Positions 1-5,828 of a DNA stretch of 38,402 nt are shown here, piece by piece. The position numbers were made by a program, and so were the translations under genes. The DNA lies in IMG/VR virus record IMGVR_UViG_3300011113_000167, positions 1 to 38,402 of that record, one strand, 5' to 3'. Below the pieces are notes generated by a model. It saw only the letters and a list, made by a program, of their open reading frames with translations. It had not been told where the DNA came from and searched no databases. Position 1 is the first letter of the stretch, and every line of letters starts with the position of its first letter. Source of the DNA: a virus.

Positions 1-172
1 GGGCGTTCATGCCACAGCCGGTGATGCTGTTGCGCTGGGTGAAGGCAAGGGGGAAACGCTTGGCCCCAGATACAGGGTGCGTCCACTCAAGAGCAGGATG
101 GGTGCAGTGACCATCGTCATGAGTGTGGGTAAACGGTATGAAATACCGGCAGTCTGAACACAGTTTCATCAT
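1..172 (-). CDS. Small Cys-rich protein, allele A (3' end cut off by the window edge)
   Basis: The gene starts with ATGATG at 172 and stays open to the window edge, giving 57 residues without the C-terminus. It is the second allele of the complete gene at 37713-37946. The visible part carries a CxxC pair (LCSDCRYF), then C at GHCTHP and CG at TGCGMNA, which suggests a small metal-binding protein. Compared with the other allele it has I for R after CRYF and H for Q in the THTQDDGH stretch. The start is preceded by a GAGAGG Shine-Dalgarno-like sequence. The function is unknown. Confidence 0.7.
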   Translation of the reverse strand, partial: MMKLCSDCRYFIPFTHTHDDGHCTHPALEWTHPVSGAKRFPLAFTQRNSITGCGMNA

Positions 173-217
173 GAGAACCTCTCATCTGGTGGTTAGGAGT
201 AGATAAGGTTATAGGTA

Positions 218-451
218 TTAGTCTGTCATGTCAAGTCCTTTCCAGAGCTTTGCGTCTGGGCCACAGGGGCCTCTATGTCTGTTGTCTATACAGCTTCCTA
301 TGCCTCTGCGGCCTTTCCAGGGGTTGGCAGCGCAGCACATGACTGTGCCGCCTCCTGCGTAGCGTTCCAGGTCAGGAATGGGGCGGTAGTGGGCGCAGGT
401 GAAGCACTGTTGCTTTTGCTGGGGCCAGTCAAACTTGGGCAGAGTCCACAT
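218..451 (-). CDS. Small Cys-rich putative zinc-binding protein, allele A
   Basis: This 77-aa protein has Cys at 16, 19, 38, 39, 53 and 62 and a CGPDAKLW motif near the C-terminus. That pattern is typical of small phage proteins presumed to bind zinc; no function is assigned. It overlaps the upstream 39-aa gene by 23 bp, so translation is probably coupled. The allele at 37992-38225 differs at only six residues although about 16 bases differ, including two arginine codons changed from AGA to CGC or CGT. This indicates purifying selection and a genuine gene. Confidence 0.8.
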   Translation of the reverse strand: MWTLPKFDWPQQKQQCFTCAHYRPIPDLERYAGGGTVMCCAANPWKGRRGIGSCIDNRHRGPCGPDAKLWKGLDMTD

Positions 452-548
452 CGCCAGTCACCCACAGGGCTGCAGTAATGGTTACGGGGTCAATCCTCTG
501 TCCGTCTTTGGCGGCGTTGAGAATCTTGTTCGCGTCTGATTTGCTCAT
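429..548 (-). CDS. Small hypothetical protein (39 aa), allele A
   Basis: The protein starts MSKSDANKILNAAK and ends ALWVTGDVDSAQV. It lies in a chain of overlaps: its 5' part overlaps the 58-aa gene (490-666) by 59 bp in another frame and its 3' end overlaps the next gene by 23 bp. The only substitution against the other copy within this gene (position 501) is synonymous here (GGA to GGT, Gly) but non-synonymous in the overlapping frame, which favours this frame as coding. No strong Shine-Dalgarno is visible, so expression may depend on translational coupling. The function is unknown. Confidence 0.6.
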   Translation of the reverse strand: MSKSDANKILNAAKDGQRIDPVTITAALWVTGDVDSAQV

Positions 549-666
549 CGACAGCGATCTCACGTAACCGCTGTGCCTCCAGAAAACGGAAATAGAACTC
601 TCGCTCTCGGGTTGTTTCGTACTTCTTTCTAAGTTCATCTAAACGCTCATCTAAGTGGGAAATCAT
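490..666 (-). CDS. Small charged helical protein (58 aa)
   Basis: With the ATG at 666 the protein begins MISHLDERLDELRKKYETTR and is very rich in Arg, Glu and Gln, so it is probably one long alpha-helix or coiled coil. I chose 666 because AGGAAAGG lies six bases upstream. A GTG at 750 in the same frame would add 28 residues but has only an A-rich upstream region. It overlaps the 39-aa gene in a different frame. It is the first gene after the 440-bp non-coding stretch in the direction of transcription. The function is unknown. Confidence 0.55.
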   Translation of the reverse strand: MISHLDERLDELRKKYETTREREFYFRFLEAQRLREIAVDEQIRREQDSQRRQRRTED

Positions 667-1000
667 CGGGGGCCTTTCCTGTTGGGGGCCGAGCGCCCCA
701 GCCCTAGCGATCAGGGGCGCGGTCGGGCTGTTGGTATTTGTATTCTTCACTCTTTTTTAAATTTGGGCGAAGCGCAGGCATCCGAACACTCGCGTGTGGA
801 TAACTTGTCCACAGGACAAGGCTGCTCTCGTTTATCTAGGTTAACTGGGCCTTCACCACAGGCTATCTCCCAGCTCCCCTTTTCACTGCCCCGAGGGATG
901 CTCACCCAGGAGACACAAGGAGGACGCACCACGTTTATCTGAGTCTGTCGCAGCAACATTCTCAAGGGCTGGATGAAAGCCCCGGTCAGCTCCACCAACG
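667..1000. other. Non-coding stretch with DnaA-box-like sites, possible origin
   Basis: No convincing gene is visible here on either strand. At 795-803 TGTGGATAA is a perfect reverse-complement match to the DnaA box TTATCCACA, and 805-813 TTGTCCACA is a one-mismatch box. Together (795-813) they form a near-perfect 19-bp inverted repeat. The 9-mer CGTTTATCT occurs twice, at 829-837 and 932-940. Such clustering is common at replication origins, and this phage shows no initiator or polymerase of its own. The stretch may also hold the promoter of the minus-strand genes starting at 666, but I see no good -35/-10 pair. Confidence 0.45.
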
Positions 1001-1072
1001 AAAAAGCCCCTAACTACTGCTCCCGGTGGAAACTCTCTGTAGTGGCAGAGAGCGGAAGCATGAGTTAGGGGC
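1001..1072 (-). terminator. Intrinsic terminator with a long nested stem-loop
   Basis: On the minus strand a perfect 10-bp stem (GCCCCTAACT with AGTTAGGGGC, plus positions 1063-1072 and 1006-1015) is followed directly by TTTTT (1001-1005). The 47-nt loop contains a second perfect stem, CTCTCTG (1033-1039) with CAGAGAG (1046-1052). It lies 36 bp after the stop of the gene at 1108-1350 and would end the ArdC operon. The extended branched form is unusual for a plain terminator. Confidence 0.8.
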
Positions 1073-1107
1073 CTTACACGCTGGTTTCCACGCCAACGGG
1101 GGCAATC

Positions 1108-1350
1108 TTAGAACAGCATCACAATCCCTGCAAGCCCCAGGGCTACTAGGGATAACACCAACGCAGTCCCTAGCTGATGGCTTGGGGGCCCTTCCCACCA
1201 GTCGGGGTACTGGGTGGGGCAGGCTTCCAGCATTGACCCGTAGACCCGCTGGGGCCTCCATGCTAGGTCTGTAAGCTCCTGGTCTGTACGCAACCGCTTG
1301 ATGATGGGCGCGCGCGGATAGCTGGGCGTAACCTTTGATCTGTAGTTCAT
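1108..1350 (-). CDS. Small membrane protein with a C-terminal anchor
   Basis: This 80-aa protein has a polar N-terminal part (about residues 1-58) and a C-terminal hydrophobic segment (GTALVLSLVALGLAGIVMLF) that is a clear transmembrane helix ending at the C-terminus. The start ATG at 1350 shares an ATGA overlap with the stop of the upstream gene and is preceded by AGGAG at good spacing. It is the last gene before the structured terminator at 1001-1072. The function is unknown; inner-membrane location is inferred from the helix. Confidence 0.75.
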   Translation of the reverse strand: MNYRSKVTPSYPRAPIIKRLRTDQELTDLAWRPQRVYGSMLEACPTQYPDWWEGPPSHQLGTALVLSLVALGLAGIVMLF

Positions 1351-1616
1351 GGGGAACTCCTAGTTTCGAGCTGGTTCGCCAATTCGTCCATTGTTGGTTC
1401 GCCATCCCTGCGGTACAGGCGGTCCACGGCTTCCTGGTACTGCCCGAGGGCTTCCATAGCCGAATTCCACCACCGAAACATCTGTGGATCGCGCATAGCC
1501 AACAGGACGCACTCCAGCTCCATGGCCAGTCGCTTGGCATGGCCAGCAAGCTCGACTTCCTTTTCCCACGCTTCAAACTGATAGCGCGGGATGGTGACAG
1601 GATCATCCGGGCTCAT
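1347..1616 (-). CDS. Hypothetical protein (89 aa)
   Basis: The protein begins MSPDDPVTIPRYQFEAWEKE and is acidic and helical. I prefer the ATG at 1616 because it forms an ATGA overlap with the stop of the membrane protein gene at 1613-1744. An in-frame upstream ATG at 1655 would lie inside that gene and lacks a ribosome binding site. Its own stop overlaps the ATG of the next gene by four bases, so three genes are coupled in series. I do not recognise the family. Confidence 0.75.
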   Translation of the reverse strand: MSPDDPVTIPRYQFEAWEKEVELAGHAKRLAMELECVLLAMRDPQMFRWWNSAMEALGQYQEAVDRLYRRDGEPTMDELANQLETRSSP

Positions 1617-1744
1617 GGCAGGAACCAGAATAGGGCCAGGGGCATGGCGATGCACATGGCGAGTAGGAAAGCCGCTAGGAAGTCCATAGCAGCCCTTCTA
1701 CGGGCTTCTAGGTGTTCGTCAAGGGGTCGATAGGTGTAACGCAT
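1613..1744 (-). CDS. Tiny single-span membrane protein (43 aa)
   Basis: The product starts MRYTYRPLDEHLEARRRAAM and continues into a hydrophobic helix (DFLAAFLLAMCIAMPLALFW) near the C-terminus. The ATG at 1744 has TTTAGGAG about nine bases upstream. Its stop overlaps the ATG of the following gene (ATGA). The Arg-rich stretch before the helix suggests that the N-terminus stays in the cytoplasm. No function can be assigned. Position in the ArdC operon and translational coupling to its neighbours support it as a real gene. Confidence 0.65.
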   Translation of the reverse strand: MRYTYRPLDEHLEARRRAAMDFLAAFLLAMCIAMPLALFWFLP

Positions 1745-1764
1745 GGTAAGGGCTCCTAAAGGGC

Positions 1765-2013
1765 TTAACGGGTGCGGTGCACGATGGCTTGAATCTCAGC
1801 GGCTATCATGGTTCGGTCATGGCCGGACATATGGCCTAGCGCGTCCATGATCGCGCTGAATAGGTCTGTGCTGGCTTCACGCTGAGAACCAGCGTTGCCA
1901 TTAAAAACCTCATGCCAAGCCCTGTTATTGGCTTGCATGACTCGCTCAAGATCAGCGAGCGGCATCCGGTCAATATATGCTTTAAGAATGCGGGTATGCT
2001 CTGAAATATTCAT
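1765..2013 (-). CDS. Hypothetical early protein (82 aa)
   Basis: The protein begins MNISEHTRILKAYIDRMPLA and is predicted to be mostly helical. I choose the ATG at 2013 because AGGAG sits about ten bases upstream; an in-frame TTG at 2022 would be almost on top of that site. It lies between the ArdC-like gene and the small membrane protein gene, in the same direction, with a 74-bp gap from the ArdC stop. I do not recognise a known domain. Confidence 0.75.
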   Translation of the reverse strand: MNISEHTRILKAYIDRMPLADLERVMQANNRAWHEVFNGNAGSQREASTDLFSAIMDALGHMSGHDRTMIAAEIQAIVHRTR

Positions 2014-2087
2014 GGCTGACAAGCTCCTATAGTTAGGTGCAGGATTGCACTGGATAGGGCACCCTTAGATGCCCTACTCCGCTGAAA

Positions 2088-2939
2088 TCAAGCAGCGATT
2101 AGCTCTTCCTCTTCCTGGTAGCTCTGGATGAAGCTAGCAGCCTTCTCAGCCAGTGCAGCAGCCTTGAAGATAGCCCTATCGTTGTCACGCAGACACTTCA
2201 GCCAGTGATCTATATATCCGGCGTGGCGTAGGTCACCCTGGATTTGATGGTCGGCGCAGAGCATTGCAGCACCCAGCTCAGCTACCAGCTCTTCGAAAGC
2301 ATACGCAGAGTCGCCGAAACGCTGACCGAAAACCCGGTCTAAACGCTTGTCAGAGCCCGTCCAGTGCACCAGCTCATGAAAGGCTGTGGCGTAGTAATTA
2401 GCCTTGTCAGCGAACGTAGAGAGCTCCGGCATCCTAATCAAATCAGCACTTGGCACAAAGCAAGCCACATCACCACCATGCCGAATGACTGCCCCGGTGT
2501 TGCGAATCGTTGACTCGCAATGCTCCAGCCGTTCCCCTTCTGGCTTAGGCTGTACCGGCTCGAACTGGATGCCGTCCACTTGATCGGCGTTAAACACTAC
2601 AAAGCTCTTCAGCACCGCCACATTCTTGGCGTGCAGCTCACCCTCTCGCATTTCTTCGATAGTCAGCGGCTTATAGAACGTGATATGCGTTCCCTTCTCA
2701 CCCTTGCGAACGTTAGCCCCTGCGGCTTGCCATTGCTTGAACGTAGCCCAGCGATTAGAGCTAAACCGTACGCCACTCATGGCGAGTAGTAGGCGATTGA
2801 TGCCCCGGTAGGGCTTGAGGGTGAATGCGTTGCAGTCAGCACCAGCGGCTGCACCAGCGTTCCAAGGCTTAATCCAGGGTGTAGCACCCTTCTCAAGCTC
2901 AGCAATGATGCGAGCGGTAACGTCAGCGTAGAGTGTCAT
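2088..2939 (-). CDS. ardC: ArdC-like antirestriction protein
   Basis: This 283-aa protein has the two-part layout of the ArdC family: an N-terminal ssDNA-binding domain (about residues 1-120, with TPWIKPWN and YRGINRLLL) and a C-terminal zincin-like metallopeptidase domain with FHELVHWTGSDKRLDR, where HExxH provides zinc ligands and the catalytic Glu. Family members bind ssDNA and protect incoming DNA from host restriction. First position behind a regulated promoter fits expression at entry. I chose the ATG at 2939 (AGGAG nine bases upstream) over the GTG at 2945, which lies only three bases from it. Confidence 0.88.
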   Translation of the reverse strand: MTLYADVTARIIAELEKGATPWIKPWNAGAAAGADCNAFTLKPYRGINRLLLAMSGVRFSSNRWATFKQWQAAGANVRKGEKGTHITFYKPLTIEEMREGELHAKNVAVLKSFVVFNADQVDGIQFEPVQPKPEGERLEHCESTIRNTGAVIRHGGDVACFVPSADLIRMPELSTFADKANYYATAFHELVHWTGSDKRLDRVFGQRFGDSAYAFEELVAELGAAMLCADHQIQGDLRHAGYIDHWLKCLRDNDRAIFKAAALAEKAASFIQSYQEEEELIAA

Positions 2940-2960
2940 GGCCACAGGCTCCTAGTGTTG

Positions 2961-2983
2961 CATCACGATGATGTGACGTGATG
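2961..2983 (-). promoter_or_regulatory. Inverted-repeat operator candidate at the ArdC promoter
   Basis: CATCACG (2961-2967) and CGTGATG (2977-2983) form a perfect 7-bp inverted repeat with a 9-base spacer. It sits immediately downstream of the proposed -10 box, covering the expected start of transcription. A repressor bound here would shut off the ArdC operon. No repressor gene is identified nearby, so the protein that binds is unknown. Confidence 0.5.
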
Positions 2984-3011
2984 ATTATCGGTAAAGCATA
3001 GCCATTGTGAA
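2984..3011 (-). promoter_or_regulatory. Sigma70-like promoter for the ArdC operon
   Basis: On the minus strand a TTCACA -35 box (plus 3006-3011, one mismatch to TTGACA) and a GATAAT -10 box (2984-2989, one mismatch to TATAAT) are separated by 16 bases. The predicted transcript starts near 2977 and reaches the ArdC ATG after about 40 bases. This is an inference from sequence. Confidence 0.5.
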
Positions 3012-3425
3012 CTAGGACAAACCCTAAGACCCTATGTCTATGGTCTATCTTCTATATAATTAAGTAATAAAACACTAGTCGCTTATGACCTACGCATTGT
3101 GTGTGTGTATAAGTAAGCAGACTATCGGTACTCGGTAAGGGATAGGGACTACCACTATCAGCCCGGCCAAGTCGATAGCTTTGGGCTATGGGCCTGGGGC
3201 CTGACCCTTCCCCTAGGCGCGGGGAGTGGGCGTAAGGCGTAAGGCGCAAGCATGGGCTCGGGACGGGGCGCCATCCCTGCGCGGCGGTTGCGACAACAGA
3301 GATGCGGTGACGGAGATGGGTCGGAGGGTCGGGTTTGGCGTGACCCCAACTCTTCTCCTCCCCAAAAAAAAGTACACTTTTGGTGCCGGTAGGGCATTGC
3401 CGGTGTCTCTCCTTGATAGAGATTG
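3012..3425. other. Divergent non-coding region between early and late blocks
   Basis: No credible gene is seen between the ArdC promoter and the late genes. The part around 3025-3075 is AT-rich, a GT tract lies near 3097-3107 followed by TATAAG (3108-3113), and GTAAGGC is repeated around 3233-3247 in a GC-rich stretch. It probably contains the late promoter and leader RNA, and could alternatively contain origin elements. No -35/-10 pair on the plus strand is strong enough to name. Confidence 0.4.
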
Positions 3426-3451
3426 GGGCTACCTTGCGTAGCCCTTTTTTT
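3426..3451 (+). terminator. Intrinsic terminator just upstream of the late operon
   Basis: GGGCTAC (3426-3432) and GTAGCCC (3438-3444) form a perfect 7-bp stem with a 5-base loop, followed by seven T residues. No plus-strand gene ends here, and the first late gene begins 36 bases downstream. It therefore probably acts on a leader transcript, as an attenuator or a target of antitermination. Confidence 0.8.
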
Positions 3452-3486
3452 ATGTGTAGGATGGTGTTACTTGTAGAGAGATAGAG

Positions 3487-3711
3487 ATGACGATACAGGC
3501 GATAGAGTTGAGCAAGGGTGTTGATCTTCCCAAGCCTCGGGTGGTGTTTGCGTACCCGTATGGGGAGATGGAGGTGGGGGATTCGTTTGTGGTGCCTGCG
3601 GAGTACAGGGCCAAGGTGCTCAACGCCAACTATCGAGCTGGCAAGCGGTTGGGCAGGAAGTTTGTAGCCAGGTCAGAGGGTAATAGTTTGAGGGTCTGGA
3701 GGGTCTTATGA
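3487..3711 (+). CDS. Small hypothetical phage protein (74 aa)
   Basis: First gene of the late block. The protein carries FAYPYGEMEVGDSFVVP, then RAGKRLGRKFVARSEG and ends RVWRVL. This is a conserved small beta-rich phage protein type with a basic second half; it may bind nucleic acid but no activity is established. The start lies after a GAGAGATAGAG stretch. Its stop overlaps the next ATG (ATGA). It is not an obvious small terminase, which has not been identified in this genome. Confidence 0.75.
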   Translation: MTIQAIELSKGVDLPKPRVVFAYPYGEMEVGDSFVVPAEYRAKVLNANYRAGKRLGRKFVARSEGNSLRVWRVL

Positions 3712-3926
3712 AGACGGACAGGCTGTGGATGGAAGAGGATGAGTTGAGGGCTGAGCTGGAGGTGATGGATGCTCGGTTGTTCTTGGCTGGTATTGCTTTT
3801 CAGTCTTTGCTGGACAGGTTGGAGGAGGCTGCGCGGGAGGGGTATGTCGCCGGATATTCAGATGCGGTTGTACGAATCTCGGGAGTTGTTCCGGCGAGAG
3901 ATCAGGGCTGCGTTGTCGTGCACTAG
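3708..3926 (+). CDS. Hypothetical protein (72 aa)
   Basis: The protein begins MKTDRLWMEEDELRAELEVM and has a helical acidic N-terminal half. It starts in a four-base overlap with the preceding gene. Its 3' third (3844-3926) overlaps the next gene in another frame, and the C-terminal tail there looks less gene-like. It may be a short helical protein. The function is unknown. Confidence 0.6.
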   Translation: MKTDRLWMEEDELRAELEVMDARLFLAGIAFQSLLDRLEEAAREGYVAGYSDAVVRISGVVPARDQGCVVVH

Positions 3927-4068
3927 GAAGTCGCAGAAGATTAAGTTGGTCAAGAGGTGGCAGGAGCAATACCCGCCGATATTGTGGGAACAGTTGTTGT
4001 CGGTAGCCAGGAAGCCCGAAGTTGCTAAGAAGATTGCTGACTGGTATTTAGAGAAACCCAATACATGA
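3844..4068 (+). CDS. Small basic protein preceding the terminase (74 aa)
   Basis: The ATG at 3844 follows GGAGGGG closely and gives MSPDIQMRLYESRELFRREI. The protein is helical and basic. An upstream ATG at 3769 would add a hydrophobic Trp-rich stretch read inside the previous gene and is unlikely. The stop overlaps the terminase ATG (ATGA). Position and size would suit a small terminase or a terminase accessory protein, but I see no sequence proof. Confidence 0.65.
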   Translation: MSPDIQMRLYESRELFRREIRAALSCTRKSQKIKLVKRWQEQYPPILWEQLLSVARKPEVAKKIADWYLEKPNT

Positions 4069-5828
4069 ATTTCAATCTGGCCCAGTTTTACAAGTTTTGC
4101 TCTGAACTCAAGATTGAGACTAAAGAGCAGGGCTTACGCAAGATGGATAACTTGCTGGGCACGCAGACGTATGTGATGGACGAGATAGCGCGTGGGCTGG
4201 CGCAGGATGTTCATTTCTTTGTGATCTTGAAGGGTCGTCAGCTGGGGATTACGACGATCTCGTTGGCGCTGGACTTGTACTGGCATTTCACGCACCCTGG
4301 TTTGCAGGGGACGCTCACGACGGATACGGAGGAAAACCGTGACATGTTCCGCAGCACCTTGTCCATGTATATGGACGGTTTGCCTAAGGAGTACAGGATT
4401 CCCGCAGTACAGCACAACCGTAACCAACTTTCGCTCAAGAACAGAAGTCGCCTCTTTTATCAAGTTGCGGGGCTTAGGGCCAAGGGCTCTTTGGGTCGCG
4501 GCAAGGCCATTACGTACTTGCACGGAACAGAAACCAGTTCTTGGGGAGATGAGGAGGGGCTAGCGTCTTTGCTGGCTTCTCTTGCGGAGACAAATCCTGA
4601 CCGGCTGTATTTGTTTGAGTCTACGGCTCGTGGCTTCAACATGTTCCACGACATGTACAAGACGGCCAAGTCAGCTAGGACACAGAGGGCTATCTTCTGC
4701 GGCTGGTGGCGTAACGAGTTCTACAGCGTGGATGCCAAGAGCAAGATTTACCAGGTGTACTGGGATGGCAAGCTCACGGCAGAAGAGAAGGAGTGGGTCA
4801 AGGACATCAAGAAGCTCTACAACGTAGAGATCAACTCCCGGCAGATGGCCTGGTGGCGCTGGAAGATGCACGAGGGCATCAAGGACGAGGCGCTGATGTA
4901 CCAGGAGTTTCCTCCTACCGAGGACTACGCCTTTGTCATGACCGGCACCAGCTTCTTCTCTACCTCGCGGTGTACAGAAGCAGCCAAGGAATCTAAGCGG
5001 CTAACGCCTGACAGCTACCGCTATGCTTTCGGGGCTCTGTTCCAAGACACAGAAGTGCTCAAGAGCACAGAGCGGCTGGGCGTGCTCAGGATATGGGAAG
5101 AGCCCATAGACAACGCCTACTACGTTATCGGGGCTGACCCAGCCTACGGTTCGTCTGACTGGGCTGACAGGTTCTGTATCCAGGTCTACCGCTGCTACGC
5201 AGATGGACTAGACCAAGTGGCTGAGTTTGCAACCTCTGAGCTCAACACCTACCAGTTTGCGTGGGTCATCTCCCACCTGGCTGGTGCCTACAAGAACTCC
5301 ACGCTTAATCTGGAAGTCAACGGGCCTGGGCAGGCGGTCATCAACGAAATCAGAAATCTCAAGAGAATGGCCGTGAGCATGAACAACGCCACAGGCCGTG
5401 GGCTGATGGATGTGCTCGGGAGCATGACCAACTACATCTGGCGTCGCAATGACACGCTCGGCGGCCTGTCCAACTCTATAGGCTATCTGACCACGCACTC
5501 CAGCAAGGAGCGCATGCTCAACTACATGAAGGATTACTTTGAGCGCGGGATGATGACCATTCGCAGCATGGATACGCTGGAGGAGATGAAGAGCATCGTG
5601 CGCGAGAACGGCACCATCCATGCTCCAGGCCGTGCCAAGGATGACCGTGTGATCGCCTCTGCGCTGGCTGCTGTTGCCTACGCAGAGCAGGTGCAGCCCC
5701 GGCTCATTGCCGCACGTATCACGCGCAATGTCTCAGAAGCCCAAGAGCAGATGACGCCTGGTGAGGCACAGGTGGGGCGCAACGTGGCTGACTATCTCAA
5801 GAAAATCGGCATCTATGGCAGCGCATGA
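4065..5828 (+). CDS. terL: Terminase large subunit
   Basis: This 587-aa packaging motor has an N-terminal ATPase and a C-terminal RNase H-like nuclease. Visible motifs are a Walker A-like KGRQLGIT (56-63), the FESTARG segment (184-190) typical of the ATPase coupling region, GADPA with D358 starting the nuclease domain, E417 in LNLEVNG, and KDDRVIASALA (525-535) giving the last catalytic Asp. It pumps DNA into the prohead through the portal (8025-9698) and cuts the concatemer. The start overlaps the previous stop by four bases and the end overlaps the glycosyltransferase gene by 14. Confidence 0.95.
   Translation: MNFNLAQFYKFCSELKIETKEQGLRKMDNLLGTQTYVMDEIARGLAQDVHFFVILKGRQLGITTISLALDLYWHFTHPGLQGTLTTDTEENRDMFRSTLSMYMDGLPKEYRIPAVQHNRNQLSLKNRSRLFYQVAGLRAKGSLGRGKAITYLHGTETSSWGDEEGLASLLASLAETNPDRLYLFESTARGFNMFHDMYKTAKSARTQRAIFCGWWRNEFYSVDAKSKIYQVYWDGKLTAEEKEWVKDIKKLYNVEINSRQMAWWRWKMHEGIKDEALMYQEFPPTEDYAFVMTGTSFFSTSRCTEAAKESKRLTPDSYRYAFGALFQDTEVLKSTERLGVLRIWEEPIDNAYYVIGADPAYGSSDWADRFCIQVYRCYADGLDQVAEFATSELNTYQFAWVISHLAGAYKNSTLNLEVNGPGQAVINEIRNLKRMAVSMNNATGRGLMDVLGSMTNYIWRRNDTLGGLSNSIGYLTTHSSKERMLNYMKDYFERGMMTIRSMDTLEEMKSIVRENGTIHAPGRAKDDRVIASALAAVAYAEQVQPRLIAARITRNVSEAQEQMTPGEAQVGRNVADYLKKIGIYGSA

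Larger units (their letters stand above)
1..628. repeat. Terminal repeat, copy A (imperfect; same 628 bp as 37775-38402)
   Basis: This segment aligns without gaps to the last 628 bases of the window. About 30 substitutions fall in positions 1-501, and 502-628 is identical (127 bp). Many substitutions are synonymous in the encoded genes, so they look like real allelic differences and not errors. The pattern fits a circular or circularly permuted genome in which two population variants were both kept at the assembly junction. Confidence 0.95.

Noticed and set aside
655-942. Open frame of 95 aa on the plus strand
   Set aside because: Antisense to the early block, composition unlike the other genes, no ribosome binding site.
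747-998. Open frame of 83 aa on the minus strand in the non-coding stretch
   Set aside because: No ribosome binding site, odd composition, and it covers the DnaA-box repeats.
1010-1606. 198-aa open frame on the minus strand
   Set aside because: It runs across three coupled genes and through the terminator in another frame; the other frames have starts, ribosome binding sites and ATGA overlaps.
3052-3441. Several open frames (65-79 aa) in the early-late divergent region
   Set aside because: They overlap each other on both strands, have no ribosome binding sites and contain repeats; the region is more likely regulatory.
3844-4068. Small terminase subunit
   Set aside because: Position and size fit but there is no recognisable motif; it is kept as a hypothetical protein.
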